Source: Macrolepiota albuminosa (taxonomy: Eukaryota; Basidiomycota; Agaricomycetes; Agaricales; Agaricaceae). From it: a DNA stretch of 64,000 bases. Made by a program: the position numbers and the translations under genes. The notes under the pieces were generated by a model. The model was not told where the DNA came from, made no database searches, and worked only from the letters and a program-made list of their open reading frames with translations. The first letter of the stretch is position 1; the number at the start of each line of letters is the position of its first letter. The stretch is from positions 496,001 through 560,000 of the forward strand of contig JAMWFC010000046.1 in assembly GCA_027475525.1 (NCBI GenBank). Reading direction: 5' to 3'. Of this stretch, positions 36,593 to 48,400 are shown in pieces.

Positions 36593-38187
36593 TATTGTTA
36601 AAATAGTATACTCCTTGTTCCTGGGCTAGAAGTCTAGATTTTGAGCAGATCACTTAGGTTTAACAGGAAGGTATGTTTCTAGACCTATTTACCTTTTCTA
36701 CCAACCAACCAATAAGTCACATGACCCTTAGATCATTTGCTATGTCCAAATCAATAAGAGGGTCTAAAAATTGACTTTTAAGCAATAAATTGTGAATATC
36801 TCAGGAACTACTATAGTATATGCCAGACCTGTGAGTTGGTAGAAAACCAGTTTTCCAAGGGCTATCTAGTGATACTCTGATTATGAGAATCCACCCAGTA
36901 GTTCATGAGATAATCCAGGAACAATGCAAGTTTTTTGATGTCTGATATTTTTAAAATAGTATACTTCTTGTTCCTGGGCTAGAAGTCTAGGATTTGAGTA
37001 GATCACTTTGGTTCAACAGAAAAAAATGTCTCTAGACCTATTATCCTTTTCTACCAAGCAACCAATAAGTCACATGACTCCTGGATCTTTTGCTATGGCT
37101 CAATAAATAAGGAGATCTAAAAGTTGATTTTTCAAGCAATAAATTGTGAATATCTCAGGAACTACTATGGTATATGCCAGACCTGTCAGTTGGTAGAAAA
37201 CCAGTTTCTTAAGGGCTATTCAGAAATACCCTGATCATGAGGATTCACTCAGTAGTTCATGAGATAATCCAGGAACAATGCAAATTTTCTGATGTCTTAT
37301 ATTTTCAAAACAGAGTACTCCTTGTTCCTGGGCTAGCAGTCTAGAATTTGAGCAAATCACTTAGGTCCAACAAGGAAATATGTTCCAAGACCTATTTTCC
37401 TTTTCTACCAACCAACCAATAAGTCACATGACCTCTGGATCCTTTGCTATGGCCCAATCAATAAAAGGATCTGGAAGTTGAATTTTTAAGCAATAAATTG
37501 TAATTACTTTAGGAACTACCATAGTATATGCCAGACTTGTAGGTTGGTAGAAAACCAGTTTTTTGAGGGCTATCTAGAAAAACCCTGATCATGGGTGTCT
37601 ATCTAGTAGCTGATGAGATAATCCAGGAATATTGCAAATATTGCAAATTTTGTAATATATTATATTTTTAAAATAGAGTACTTCTTGTTCCTGGGCTAGC
37701 AGTCTAGGATTTGAACAGATCATTTAGCTACAAAAGAAAAATATGTTCCTAGACCTATTTCTCTTTTCTACCAACTAGCCAATAAGTGACATGACTTCTG
37801 AATCCTTTACTATGGTCCTATCAATAAGAGGGTCTAAAAGTTGATTTTTTACTAATAAGTAGTGGATATCTCAGAAACTACCATGGCATATGCCAGATCT
37901 GTAAGTTGGTAAAAGACCAGCTTTCCAAGAGTTATCTAAAAATACCTTGATTGCGAGAATTTGCCTAGTAGTTCATGAGATAACCCAGGACCATTGCAAA
38001 TTTTCTAATATATTATACTTTCAATATAGTATACATCTTGTTCTTAAGTTAGCAGCCTAAAATTTGAGCAGATTCTATAGATCAAAAAGAAAAATATGTT
38101 TCTAGACCTATTTTTTATTTCTACCAACCAATAAATAAGTCATATAATTTCTAAATCTTTTGCTATGACTCAACAAAAATAATCAAG
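36483..38187. repeat. AT-rich satellite, 4.8 copies of a 353-362 bp unit
   Basis: Units begin at about 36483, 36836, 37190, 37544 and 37906, each opening with TTGGTAGAAAACCAG or a close variant. The last copy is partial. Copies differ by scattered substitutions and small indels, most in the last two, so divergence grows to the right. Within the units an inverted repeat CCAGGAACAA / TTGTTCCTGG is separated by about 45 bases; it is perfect in the first copies and decays in the last. No coding capacity beyond the secreted protein's tail. Confidence 0.9.
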
Positions 38188-39967
38188 GGCAGCAACAAGA
38201 AAGCTGGTATTTATTGACACTTACAATTAGAGTGAGTATATTCTGCAATGTTTTTTCTAAATTATAGAAGCATTTTTATCTGATTAGTTTTGTAAAGCCT
38301 GTTTAATATATTAAAGTCCAGATCATTTTGTTAATAAATAATTTTTGTATTTTCTATTTATTTTACATTGATTAGCAAATTAAAACTATTAAATAAGCAA
38401 ATTGGCACTCACATTTTGAGTGCCACTTGTATTATATTATAAATTTTTTTTTTGTTAAAAACTTTAGCTACAGCTATTTACTCTTTTTAAAACTAAGCAT
38501 GTGTTTGATTAGCATGCAAAATAATGTGAACTGGCTAAGAGCAATGATGACAAAGTTAGAACTAAATTACTAAGCATGTGTTTGATTAGCATGCAAAATA
38601 ATGTGAACTGGCTAAGAGCAATGATGACAAAGTTAGAACTAAATTCACTATAGTGATCAGTAAAGTACAAGCCAATTGCTTGTGCTATGAATCAAAACTG
38701 CATGAGAACACCATGAATCATTTCCAACATGGAATGAGGTGCTTTGAGGAAAGACTAAATGAATTGCATATCCACCTGCTTGTGAAAGATGAAAAGTCAT
38801 GCACAAGCTGCAAGCGTGTGAACATGGCTTGAGGTGCCGGGTCGACTGGATATCCACCTGCTTATGTCAGCCACCTGCTCGTGAAAGAGAAAAAAAAAGT
38901 TACTCAACGTAAAATTTGCTATGGATAAGTATCTGTTAATTAAATTCTGCACGTCTTTTTTGCTGCGGGCATCCAAACACTGGCATTCTGGCGCTCGCTA
39001 AGTCAATTATCCGATATGGCATCATACCCCTGCCAGAAATAGCCACATGTTCTTCAAACCATGCATGTCCTGCTGCAAGTAACGATCATGACATACTATA
39101 AGCCCCTTTGTTTTAGTACTGTGCATGGTGTTCTTGACTCCTGCCCAGTCATCGTAGTGACAATCGTGTTCTGGGCTCTTCTCGCATTTCCAGCAATACT
39201 TAAAGACGTCGAAACATGTACGCCACCTTTCACTTTCAGAATCAGATCTATCCCTGACTCTTTTTTCAAAGCTTGGAGCAACGTCTATGTGCATATCCTC
39301 AATTTGGTATTTGCTATGGCAGAAGTCCTACTTACAAACATCCATCATCCTTCTCGCATGTTTTCTTGCCGTAGCGTATATCACACATGCAGACCAGGGC
39401 TTGTATCGTAAGTTCTCGTCTCCGTTCCTCGTGTCCCCTGCCACACTGATTGGTCCATGATATTATAGCCTACAGTTTTTTCAACCCCAAGAAACCAAAG
39501 GGCCTTCTTGACATGTACATCGTAGGCATCGTTGTGTGCTATTATATTGTATTTCTTATTATGCATTGTTTGGTCATCTTGAGGATCCGTCTCGTAGCAT
39601 GTATACACGAGGAGGCAGCGTCATTCTCTCAGAATCCCTGACTGAATGGTAGAGGTCGAGGGTTCTCCCAAGGCATCTATAGGTGTCTATTCAACTTACA
39701 AATGTATGCTTATCGGGCGGAATAGATGACAATATATATAAATTGCTGGCCGAAGCATAAAGGAAGCATTAGAAGTCCAAGAGTCAAGTGTGAAATGGCA
39801 AAACTATTGTACGAGTTTGTAGTACAGAATGTTAATGACAATGGAGATGATGAGCACTGTCATGGCGCCGAGTATAAACCGCTGCTTGTACATTCTAAAA
39901 AGATAAGACGTGCACAAAGGGACAAAATTGCGGACTCACTGTCTGATCATCTTCTTGATCGTTCCAG
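38188..39967. other. AT-rich spacer before coronin
   Basis: 38190-38500 is strongly AT-rich with no open frame of note. 38650-39960 has short frames on both strands without domains. The coronin promoter, and a first coronin exon if one exists, should lie at the right end, but I could not identify the latter. Confidence 0.45.
38492..38645. repeat. 77-bp perfect tandem duplication in non-coding DNA
   Basis: Positions 38492-38568 equal 38569-38645. It lies in AT-rich spacer, showing that the 77-bp period does not depend on gene content. Confidence 0.95.
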
Positions 39968-42291
39968 ATGCATGCTCAATATTGGAATCTGCACCTCATA
40001 GCTGCACAAACAGGAAAATACAAATATAGTCATGTCTTCGGGCACCCAGCGAAGAAGGAATATGGTTATGAAAACGTCAAGGTCACCAGTAGTGCATGGG
40101 ACACTAATTTTATCTCTCCTTCTGGAGTAAGATGCTCGATTAGAGAGAGGCTCCCGTCGTAAAGGCTTACACATTGACAGCAATACATCAGTGTCAACTG
40201 GAATGCGTCTGGCGGTGGTGCATTTTCCATACTACCCCTCCCATCTCCCTTCCAAACAGTACCAGGACTTCCTCAGAGGCTGCTGGACAATCTGCCACTG
40301 GCACGTAGTCACACTGCTGCTGTGCTGAACACAGATTGGTCGCCGCACAATGACTCGATCATCGCTTCTTGTAGGGAGGATGGCAAGGTGATGATTTGGA
40401 AGGTTGAAGCACCCGTGTTTGAGGGTTGGTGTCAGGGGACTCCTCATTCCTTTCTTCTTTCACTCTTTATTTCTTCACTCTCCTTTCATTCACTTCCTTA
40501 TTTCTTCTATCATTCTCTCATCTTGCTGTTACTACTTTTTCAACACTATCTGTTAGTACTATTCTCAACCTTTGAGGTGCTCTGGTTCTTTAGCTATCAC
40601 TCAGACAAGTGTGGGCCCTTCAGCACCGCTCCAGGCTGCTTAAATAAGCCGGAGTTTGCCTTTCTGACTTCTAAAGTCCGGAGTTTTCCTCTCTTGTTTG
40701 CACACTTGTTTGGTTAGTCAATTTTCGAGTTTTTAAGGTTTTGTTGTACTGTACAGTTGTTTCCCATGCTTCAGAGGCCCCAGAAGTGTCCAACCTGGCA
40801 TAGGGAATCCCCAGACTTGTTCTCTTTGGATCTCCCTCTGCCAGGTGAGTAGCTACCTTGATATTGTCAGTATATATTCTAATACACTTTGGATCTCCCT
40901 CTGCCAGCTGTGTGACTGAGCCACAGCCTCTAGAGGTCGCCCTTACAGTTGGGGTCAAGAGAATTGGGTCCCTCAGGATTTTGACCCCGTTGCCTGCATT
41001 GAGGGATCTCCATGTAAGGTCGGTCAGGTTCTGTTCTATCCGACCGCTGCGAATGTCCTTGCAAGTGCTTCTGGAGAGCACACGGTCAAACTGTGGGATT
41101 TGGAAAATACTGAGGAGGCGAGGAGTATATTGACAGGCCACGGCGATGCGATTCAGAGTCTCACCTTCAATCCAACAGGAACTCTACTGGCAACAACGTG
41201 TTGGGATAGGAAACTAAGACTGTTTGATCCTCGTGTGGGTGGAGAGGCGGTCCGCATTGTGGATGGTCATAGTGGAATCAAGGGATCTCGTGTAGTGTGG
41301 ATGGGTGACCTTGACAAGATTGCGACCACTGGATTCAATAAGATGTCAGATCGGCAAGTCGCGATTTGGGAGACGGGCGGCTTGGGTAATGTGAAAATGA
41401 TTGTTCTTGATCAGTCCTTGGGTGTCGTTATGCCCTTCTGGTCTGATAACAATATCTTGTTCCTTGCTGGCAAAGGGTATGCATTGTGTTACAACTCTGA
41501 TATATCAACAGCTCATGTCCTTCAGTGACGGCAACATTCAATACTACGAATACGAGTCAGACACCCTTTATGCTCTGTCAGAGCATAAATCAAGCGAACC
41601 CCAGCATGGCATGTGCTTCTTGCCCCGCTGGGCTCTCAACGTTGGAGAGTGTGAGATTGCCCAGGCCTACAAGGTTCAGAGCTCTTCCATTGAGCCCATC
41701 GCCTTCATTGTTCCTCAAAGAGTAAGCTTACTGTCCAGTTCCGCTTTTGGCACTATCACTGACATACGTCAGGCTGAATCCTTCCAGTCCAATATCTTCC
41801 CACCAGCATCCTGATCCGAGCCCTCACTCTCTGCCAGCCAGTTCTTTGCCGGGAAAATTGCTCCTCGCAACATTGTCGATCTCTCCTTAGGCGCAAATTT
41901 CACTTCTTCTTTGTCACCTCCTACGGTTCCTACAGCAACCCCTACTGTTTCAGCCCCACCTCTAGTGCCCATTGTGGCTTGGTCAAACTCATATAATATC
42001 CCAGCGATTTCACCAGTGATCCCTAAGCAAGAACCTACATCATTAGCTCAGGCCTCTCCTGAACCTACTCCCACTGCTTCTGTAGTCGAGACGAAGCAGG
42101 CACAGGCAACTGATACTGACGTATGTTTTTGTTTTCACCCTCTTCAGTCATCTACTAAAGCTTTCCCTCTTGTCCTATTGTAGTCGGCGCTGAAGGAGGA
42201 GAATGCACGCCTTGCTAGTGAGCTTCGAGAGGCACATGAGAAGATTAGGAATCTAGAATTGCTGGTTGAGAGCATCCATGCCAATTCATGA
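39968..42291 (+). pseudogene. CRN1: Coronin (actin-binding WD40 protein), interrupted by a solo LTR and a nonsense codon
   Basis: The encoded protein follows coronin order: YSHVFGHPAKKEYGYENVKV, SSAWDTNF, an intron (about 40128-40178), YISVNWNASGGGAFSILPLP, then WD repeats (NTDWSPHNDSIIASCREDGK, GEHTVKLWDLENT, GDAIQSLTFNPTGTLLAT). Next come RVVWMGDLDKIATTGF, NIQYYEYESD, CFLPRWALNV and a C-terminal coiled coil (LKEENARLASELREAHEKI). The TGA is at 42289-42291. The typical start is not clear; an ATG at 39968 gives an unusual N-terminus. Exon 3 is split by a 518-bp LTR at 40430-40947. Without it and one target-site copy, VFEGW joins GQENWVPQDFDPV in frame. A second lesion is TGA at 41812-41814, before the segment SEPSLSASQFFAGKI. 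Coronin bundles actin and recruits Arp2/3; this copy should be non-functional. Confidence 0.88.
40430..40947. mobile_element. Solo LTR (518 bp) inside a coronin exon
   Basis: The element starts TGTCAGG and ends CTTACA (TG...CA, as in LTRs) and is bounded by a perfect 5-bp direct repeat, GTTGG, at 40425-40429 and 40948-40952. A second copy with the same ends and its own 5-bp repeat lies at 59016-59534. No internal retrotransposon sequence lies between paired LTRs, so this is what remains after LTR-LTR recombination. The 5-bp target duplication fits Ty3/gypsy or copia elements. The parent element is not in this window. Confidence 0.88.
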
Positions 42292-42840
42292 AAGGTAGCT
42301 GAAATGCTTCAGACCGCCCTGCACTAAGTTGAATGCAACATGTAAATGCACAGGTACAGGGAAATCCTTGGAAATGTTTCTTTGAACCCACAATTGATTT
42401 TCCTCATAAGTAAGGCATTTTATCATCAGCATGGCTCCAGTCAATCTGATTAATTATCTCTGTTTTTGAATAGTGATGACGACAAAGCTCATCATAAGTG
42501 GACCTTAGATAGAATCATTGTCGTTGGATACACACTGAATTCACTGTCTTCCGGCATTCCACCTTCACGGAGTGCATATTGTATTCATTTTGTGCACCAC
42601 CACATTTATTGATGCTCCATTAGAACAATTTCTTCCTTGTCAAGTCAAACAGCACTAACTTAGTCAACACTGTGGACCCCATCCACCCTGACAGATGTCG
42701 GCATGTTTTTCCACTAGCTGTAAGAGGTCGTTTTTAACATTTGTTGAATTAGGTTGCTGGTTTCGGAGCTGCAGGTACCACGTTCTGGTTTGTTACTCTG
42801 CGTCAGCCCATATAGTAGCACTTAGGCGACAAGGGCACAT
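42292..42840. other. Coronin 3' flank up to the retrotransposon junction
   Basis: No open frame of note. It contains the coronin 3' region and ends in a 41-bp duplication. No 5' LTR of the downstream element is present, so the join at about 42.8 kb is suspect. Confidence 0.5.
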
Positions 42841-42880
42841 GCGTCAGCCCATATAGTAGCACTTAGGCGACAAGGGCACA
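42799..42880. repeat. 41-bp perfect tandem duplication at the left edge of the retrotransposon
   Basis: Positions 42799-42839 equal 42840-42880. The period is 41 rather than 77, but the structure is otherwise the same, and it sits exactly where host sequence changes to retroelement sequence without an LTR. Confidence 0.9.
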
Positions 42881-42917
42881 AAGTGCCCAATGTATTCAGT
42901 ACGAAATATACTGATTT

Positions 42918-45423
42918 GATGGTGAGAGTGCTCACTATGGAGCTGCAAATGTATGTGCAGCGTAAGGCCACACGGCAATCGGGGGTCTCGACCCCCTGGA
43001 GCCACACGTCCGAGGAATGCTCGGCACGACGCAATCAAGACGTCGGAATCGAGCTAGTGGAGGCACTAGCACGGGTGCAAGAAGTGCCCGAAGTAAGACC
43101 GGTGAGTACTTTTTATACTCCAGCAGGACAAGGGTGGCGTGAGGAGCCTCCGCACATGCGTAACCAAGACCGTAGGACAGATATGTCAGGTCCGGATGGG
43201 CATGATAGTACTGTGCTCAAAGTGGAGAGCGAGGCATCTGTGATGCCGCGCGTGCCCATGGCCGAAACGTTGAGCGACAGAGTCGCATATCAACGTATGC
43301 GCAATGGCGACCTCAGGACTAAGGGACAGTCCCTTATCGACAATCAGGGCATCGTATTTGAGGGCACTAAGCCCATTGACGAGATGCGTTGTCAATTTGT
43401 CACGCAGGGTCAGGAGAATCAAGCTTCTCCAGGTCCAGGGCGGCGCAACGATCATGATCGAGGAGACTTCCTCAATCGAGATGGCGCCACAAGACGTGAT
43501 GTCCCTGGTAACGGCCGGGATGATGGCCCTAGGTTGATTCCTGCCCACAGTCAAGGAGGCTCGGGATGTCCTCCGCAAGGTGGACGGGGGAAGTCACTTC
43601 CCCATGCCGCTGATTTGGCGACTAGATCCCCGGGTCAGCAGGAAGCCATTCGAATGCATCGTGAAGCCATGCACGATCGCCTGCATCGAGTAGTCAATGA
43701 TGCCCTGGGCGTAACCTTACGGTTACCAGACAGAGTGAAGCTGCGTAAAGCAGACAGTAGGCACATTTGCGCCTATACAGGCACGTCCAAGTTCAGCGAC
43801 CTGGAAGATTGGGCGATGGATGTATGCACCCATCTCGCCATGTGCTTATACGGAGGTGACCGTATGGAACAAGAACGAATCTTCGTTCTGCCTGAATTCT
43901 TGGCCAGAGAGGCCATGGGTTGGTTTCGACGGGCAGTACTGCACGTCAACCATGTCCAATATGACTGGACGTTTAAAGGAGTCCTTACAGGACTGTACGA
44001 TCGATTCGTACACCCCTCAACGCTCCAGGATGCAAGGCGGGACTTCCAGTCCGCCAAGTACACCGAGAAGTTGGGAGTACAAGGGTTCTATGATACCCTT
44101 AATGACCATGCCCAGAACATGGCAGTATACCCGGACGGGTATACAATGCTCGAAACGTTCTTGGATGGCATTCCAGCGGACATGCGCCGCTATTTGATAT
44201 GTGAGGACGGATTGTCCCCAGAAGTCAACGATGTGGAAGAATTTGTGGCATATGCCATCCGGTATGAGCAGTCTCTGAAGACTGCTAACCACTACGAACA
44301 TCGGAGTGGGCACAAAGGGGGACCCAGGCGACTACTGCCTGGTGGGACACCCTCACGGGGTCAGCATGTGGGGACCTTCCTGGCCAAAAAGACCGATTTG
44401 GACCGTGACCGCAACACACGGTTTGTTGTACGCAGAACCCCTGCTGCAAACCGAGGGCGGAGCCGCCCACACCCAGATCGAGCGCCGGACGGAGAACATC
44501 CTAAACCAAGGCCGGACTTCAAACCAGCCAACCCACCAGGTCAGACAGGGACTTGTTTCGCGTGTGGCCAACCAGGCCACTATGCTACCAACTGCCCCGC
44601 AAAGCCGGGAGCCCCCAGGAAGGGGTATACACCCTGCGCCCACCTTCAAGCTGCACATACTGCAGCCGCAAGTGGGAGTGATGGAGACGTATCTGCCGAT
44701 TCTGAGGCAGAGCACCCCACAAACGACCAGGAGCCCCCAGAGGAGGCATCAGGTGCCGAGCCCGAGAGTGTGGTCGTGGAGGGGGAGGAGTACGTCACAG
44801 TCAACGTATATGACAACGTCTACGACAACGAGTATTACAGTCGCGACAGCGACTCTGAGTGCCTAGCGGCGATGACGGATTGGCCGTCCACAAATGATCC
44901 TGAACGGAATAACGTGGTTCGGATGAAGAAGGTGACACTTCGTCGTGCAGAGGGCACTTTGCAGCGCCCTACATTGAAACGAGCAGACAAGGAGTGCCTG
45001 GTCTCGTATGTGGACATAGACGGCCACAAGGCATGGACCCTATGGGACTCTGGGAGTACTACGTCGGGCATAACGCCCCAGTTTGCCCATGTGTACGGAA
45101 TATCCGTGCAGGAGTTGGATACGCCATTGGCGTTACAGCTGGGCACCATAGAGAGCCGAGCCATGGTGCAGTATGGGACAAATGTGAATGTCCAAACGCC
45201 GGGCTCACGTAGCCGGGAATACATGGATGTAGCGAACTTCGATCGCTACGATATGATACTGGGAACGCCATTCATGCGGCGTAACAAAGTCATACTAGAC
45301 TTTGACCAATGTCAGGTACTAGTGAATGGGAAAGTGATCCCAGCCGAACGAGCTACAGCAGACGACACTGATAATCGTCTGCGACGTCATCGCACTATGG
45401 AGAAACGCAAGGACTCTCCATGA
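42918..45423 (+). CDS. gag: Gag-protease polyprotein of E1
   Basis: The frame is open from 42859; the first ATG is at 42918. The first 250 residues are charged and low complexity. The capsid (retrotransposon gag) domain spans about 43.65-44.29 kb, with LEDWAMDVCTHLAMCLYGG, GWFRRAVLH, LYDRFVHPS and FLDGIPADMRR. A CCHC zinc knuckle, CFACGQPGHYATNC, is at about 44.55 kb, followed by an acidic stretch. The aspartic protease has the active-site LWDSGSTTSG at about 45.05 kb and DMILGTPFM at about 45.25 kb. The TGA at 45421-45423 is followed in the same frame by pol. Related capsid and protease sequences occur in the two old elements at 58-64 kb. Confidence 0.9.
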
Positions 45424-45438
45424 CTGGGCCGGCGCAGA

Positions 45439-48400
45439 GTGCCGGCCGTGGAGGATGTGGAGGAAGAAGTGCAGGCTATGCCTGGACTGAGCACAGACCA
45501 CAACGTGGTAATGATGAGTGAGGAGGAGTATCAAGCCTCCAAGAGGAGCAACGAGCGAATAATCGCTCCTGATGTTCGAGGCGCAAAGCCTCCAGACAAG
45601 CGCCATCAAAAGGCGAGACAACGGGAGGACTCAGTGGATGTATGTCCACCTACGTCCTCACAAGTCAAGTTGGAAGACTTGAGAGACAGCATCCGAGAGG
45701 CGGAAGCCTCAGGAGAGGGGGACACACGGTCCCTATGGGAGCGACCAGCCCCCCTGCCGGAGTACGACTGGGCATATGACCCCCGAATGCCGCAAGAGTG
45801 GAACGAGCTGGTGGCAGCCACGTGTGCGCAAAATGCGCACCAGAGACAGATGACCGTCAAACCAGCATATCGCCAGCCAGCCTCGGACGAGGTGTCCGTA
45901 GCGTACTCACTTGTACGTGAGGGGAAAAGCCTCGTGGCCTATAAGGCAGCGGCAGCGGGTGCTCCGCTGAGACTACATATACCTGATGACAGTGTCAATC
46001 GGGTGCTTGCAATGCGCGAGCAGTATGCACCGCCGCCTCGGCCACCCTCAGAGACGGTGGAAGTACTTCCCCCAGTGCATATGAAGGGGAAGCAGAAGGC
46101 GACAAGCCTTAGTGAGGAAGATATTCCTCGGTTGCATCAGCAATGGCAAGAAGAATTTGCCAACATGGTCAACGGGACCAAGGAGGAGCTGCTGCCATGG
46201 CGGGAGGTGAACCATGAGATTAATCTCATAGACGAGAGCAAGCAGTATAAGTACCACTTGCCGCGCTGTCCGCGCGCCCTCCAGGAGCAACTACGCGATA
46301 AGACTAATCGCTATTTGAATGCTCAATGGTGGTCTCCATGCACCACCGCTCAAGCTGCACCATTATTGTGCATCCCAAAGAAGGATGGAACCCTTCGAAC
46401 AGCTCTTGATGCGTGTCAGCGCAATGACAATACCATAAAGGATGTAACTCCTTTACCAGATCAAGAGGTGATCCAGGAAGACGTGGCTCGGGCAAAGTAT
46501 CGCTCGAAGATTGACCTTACTGACGCTTACGAGCAGGTGCACATTCGCACCGAGGACGTACCCAAGACCATATTTGCGTCGATCATGGGTACATTCACGA
46601 GCAATATAATGCAGATTGGAGACTGCAATGCTCCAGCAACTTTCCAGAGGCTAATGACCTCTATCTTCCGAGACGTAATAGGACATTTCATGCACATCTA
46701 CTTAGATGACATATTCATCTACTCGGATACTATGGAGGAGCATGAGCAGCACCTCAGAGTCGTATTATGCACATCTACTTAGATGACATATTCATCTACT
46801 CGGATACTATGGAGGAGCATGAGCAGCACCTCAGAGTCGTATTCAAACGACTGCGCAAGTACAAGTTGTACTTGAAGTGGAAAAAATGTGAGCTCTACGC
46901 TCAGAGTATAGACTGCCTAGGGCATGTCATAGATGAGCGGGGTATCCACCCTGATCAGGACAAGCTCGATCGTATTCGGGAGTGGCGCACGCCCCGAAAC
47001 TACAATGACATCCAACGATTCGTTGGCCTTGTCAACTACATATCGAGCTTCTTGCCCGATGTCACAGCCTATACTGGGCCACTTATGGCCATGACGCAGA
47101 ATGGGTCACCGTTCAATTGGAGGCCATTGCACCAGCAGTGCTTCGAGATGGTCAAACGGATCTGTACGAAGACTCCGGTGATTCGACCAATCGACCCTAG
47201 ACGGGACAAGCCAATATGGCTCATTTGCGACGCGTCCAAGACAGGCGTCGGAGCCATGTATGGCCAGGGAAGCAGCTGGCAGACGTGCCGCCCAGCAGGG
47301 TTCATGTCGAAGAAGTTCACGACGGCCCAGCAAAACTATGCGGTGCACGAGCTGGAGACTCTTGCCATACTCGAGGCCCTCCTCAAGTGGGAGGATAAGC
47401 TGATGGGATACCCCATCCACATCATAACGGACCACAAGGCCCTTGAGTTCTTTAAAACTCAGGTGAACTTGTCGCCGCATCAGCGACGGTGGATAGACTA
47501 CATGTCGAGATACCAGTTCGACATCACCTATGTTAAAGGTGAACTCAACAAAGTGGCAGACTGCTTGTCACGCTACTTTGAGAGTGATGTAGTCGGGGAG
47601 GCTCACGAGCCTCATGAGTATGTGCAGGCAGACTGCCGCATAGACCCTGATGGAGAGGATTTACCTCTCCACCGATACCAGGAGCTCAGGGAGCATGTCC
47701 TGGAAGTACGCGCTATGCGTGACGATGAACGGAGGCGAAGCACTCGCCTCAGAGAGCAGCGTGAAGAACGGGACGTAGCCGCCCAGTTGCTCAAGGAGCA
47801 TGAAGCCGTGGACCCAGCATCCACTAGGGAGCACGAGCGCCACAATGTACCCGTTACGCTTGCGGAGATGCTCAAAGGCGAATTGCCTTCATCCCAGCCT
47901 CCTAGCCTGGTCAATGACGACTTCCGGCAGGAGGTGGTGCAGGACTATGGCGATGATTCTCTCTTCGCTGAGATAATTGCCAATCCTGATGACCATCCTC
48001 GGTTCAGGCATGAGCCTGGTGGACTGATCACAATGGAGAACCGTCAAGGGGTGGCAGTGGTCTGCCTCCCCTGTACGCGAACCATTGTTACGTGGGTCTT
48101 GGACCAGGCCTATGCACTGGTGGGGCACTTTGGTGCTGCCCGGACGTTGGGCTACATCCGGAGATGGTATTGGTGGCCACGTATGGCCCAAGAAGTGACT
48201 AAGTTTTGCGCCTCATGCGCAGAGTGTCAGAGGGCAAAGTTGCCCCCTGGATTCCCTCCCAGGAAGCTACACCAGCTACCAGTACCGGTGAAACCTTGGG
48301 ACTCCATTGGAATGGACTTTGTAGGTCCCTTTTCCAAGTCCAGAGGGTTCGACTACCTCTGGGTGGTCATCTGCCGCATGACGAGTATGGTGCACCTCAT

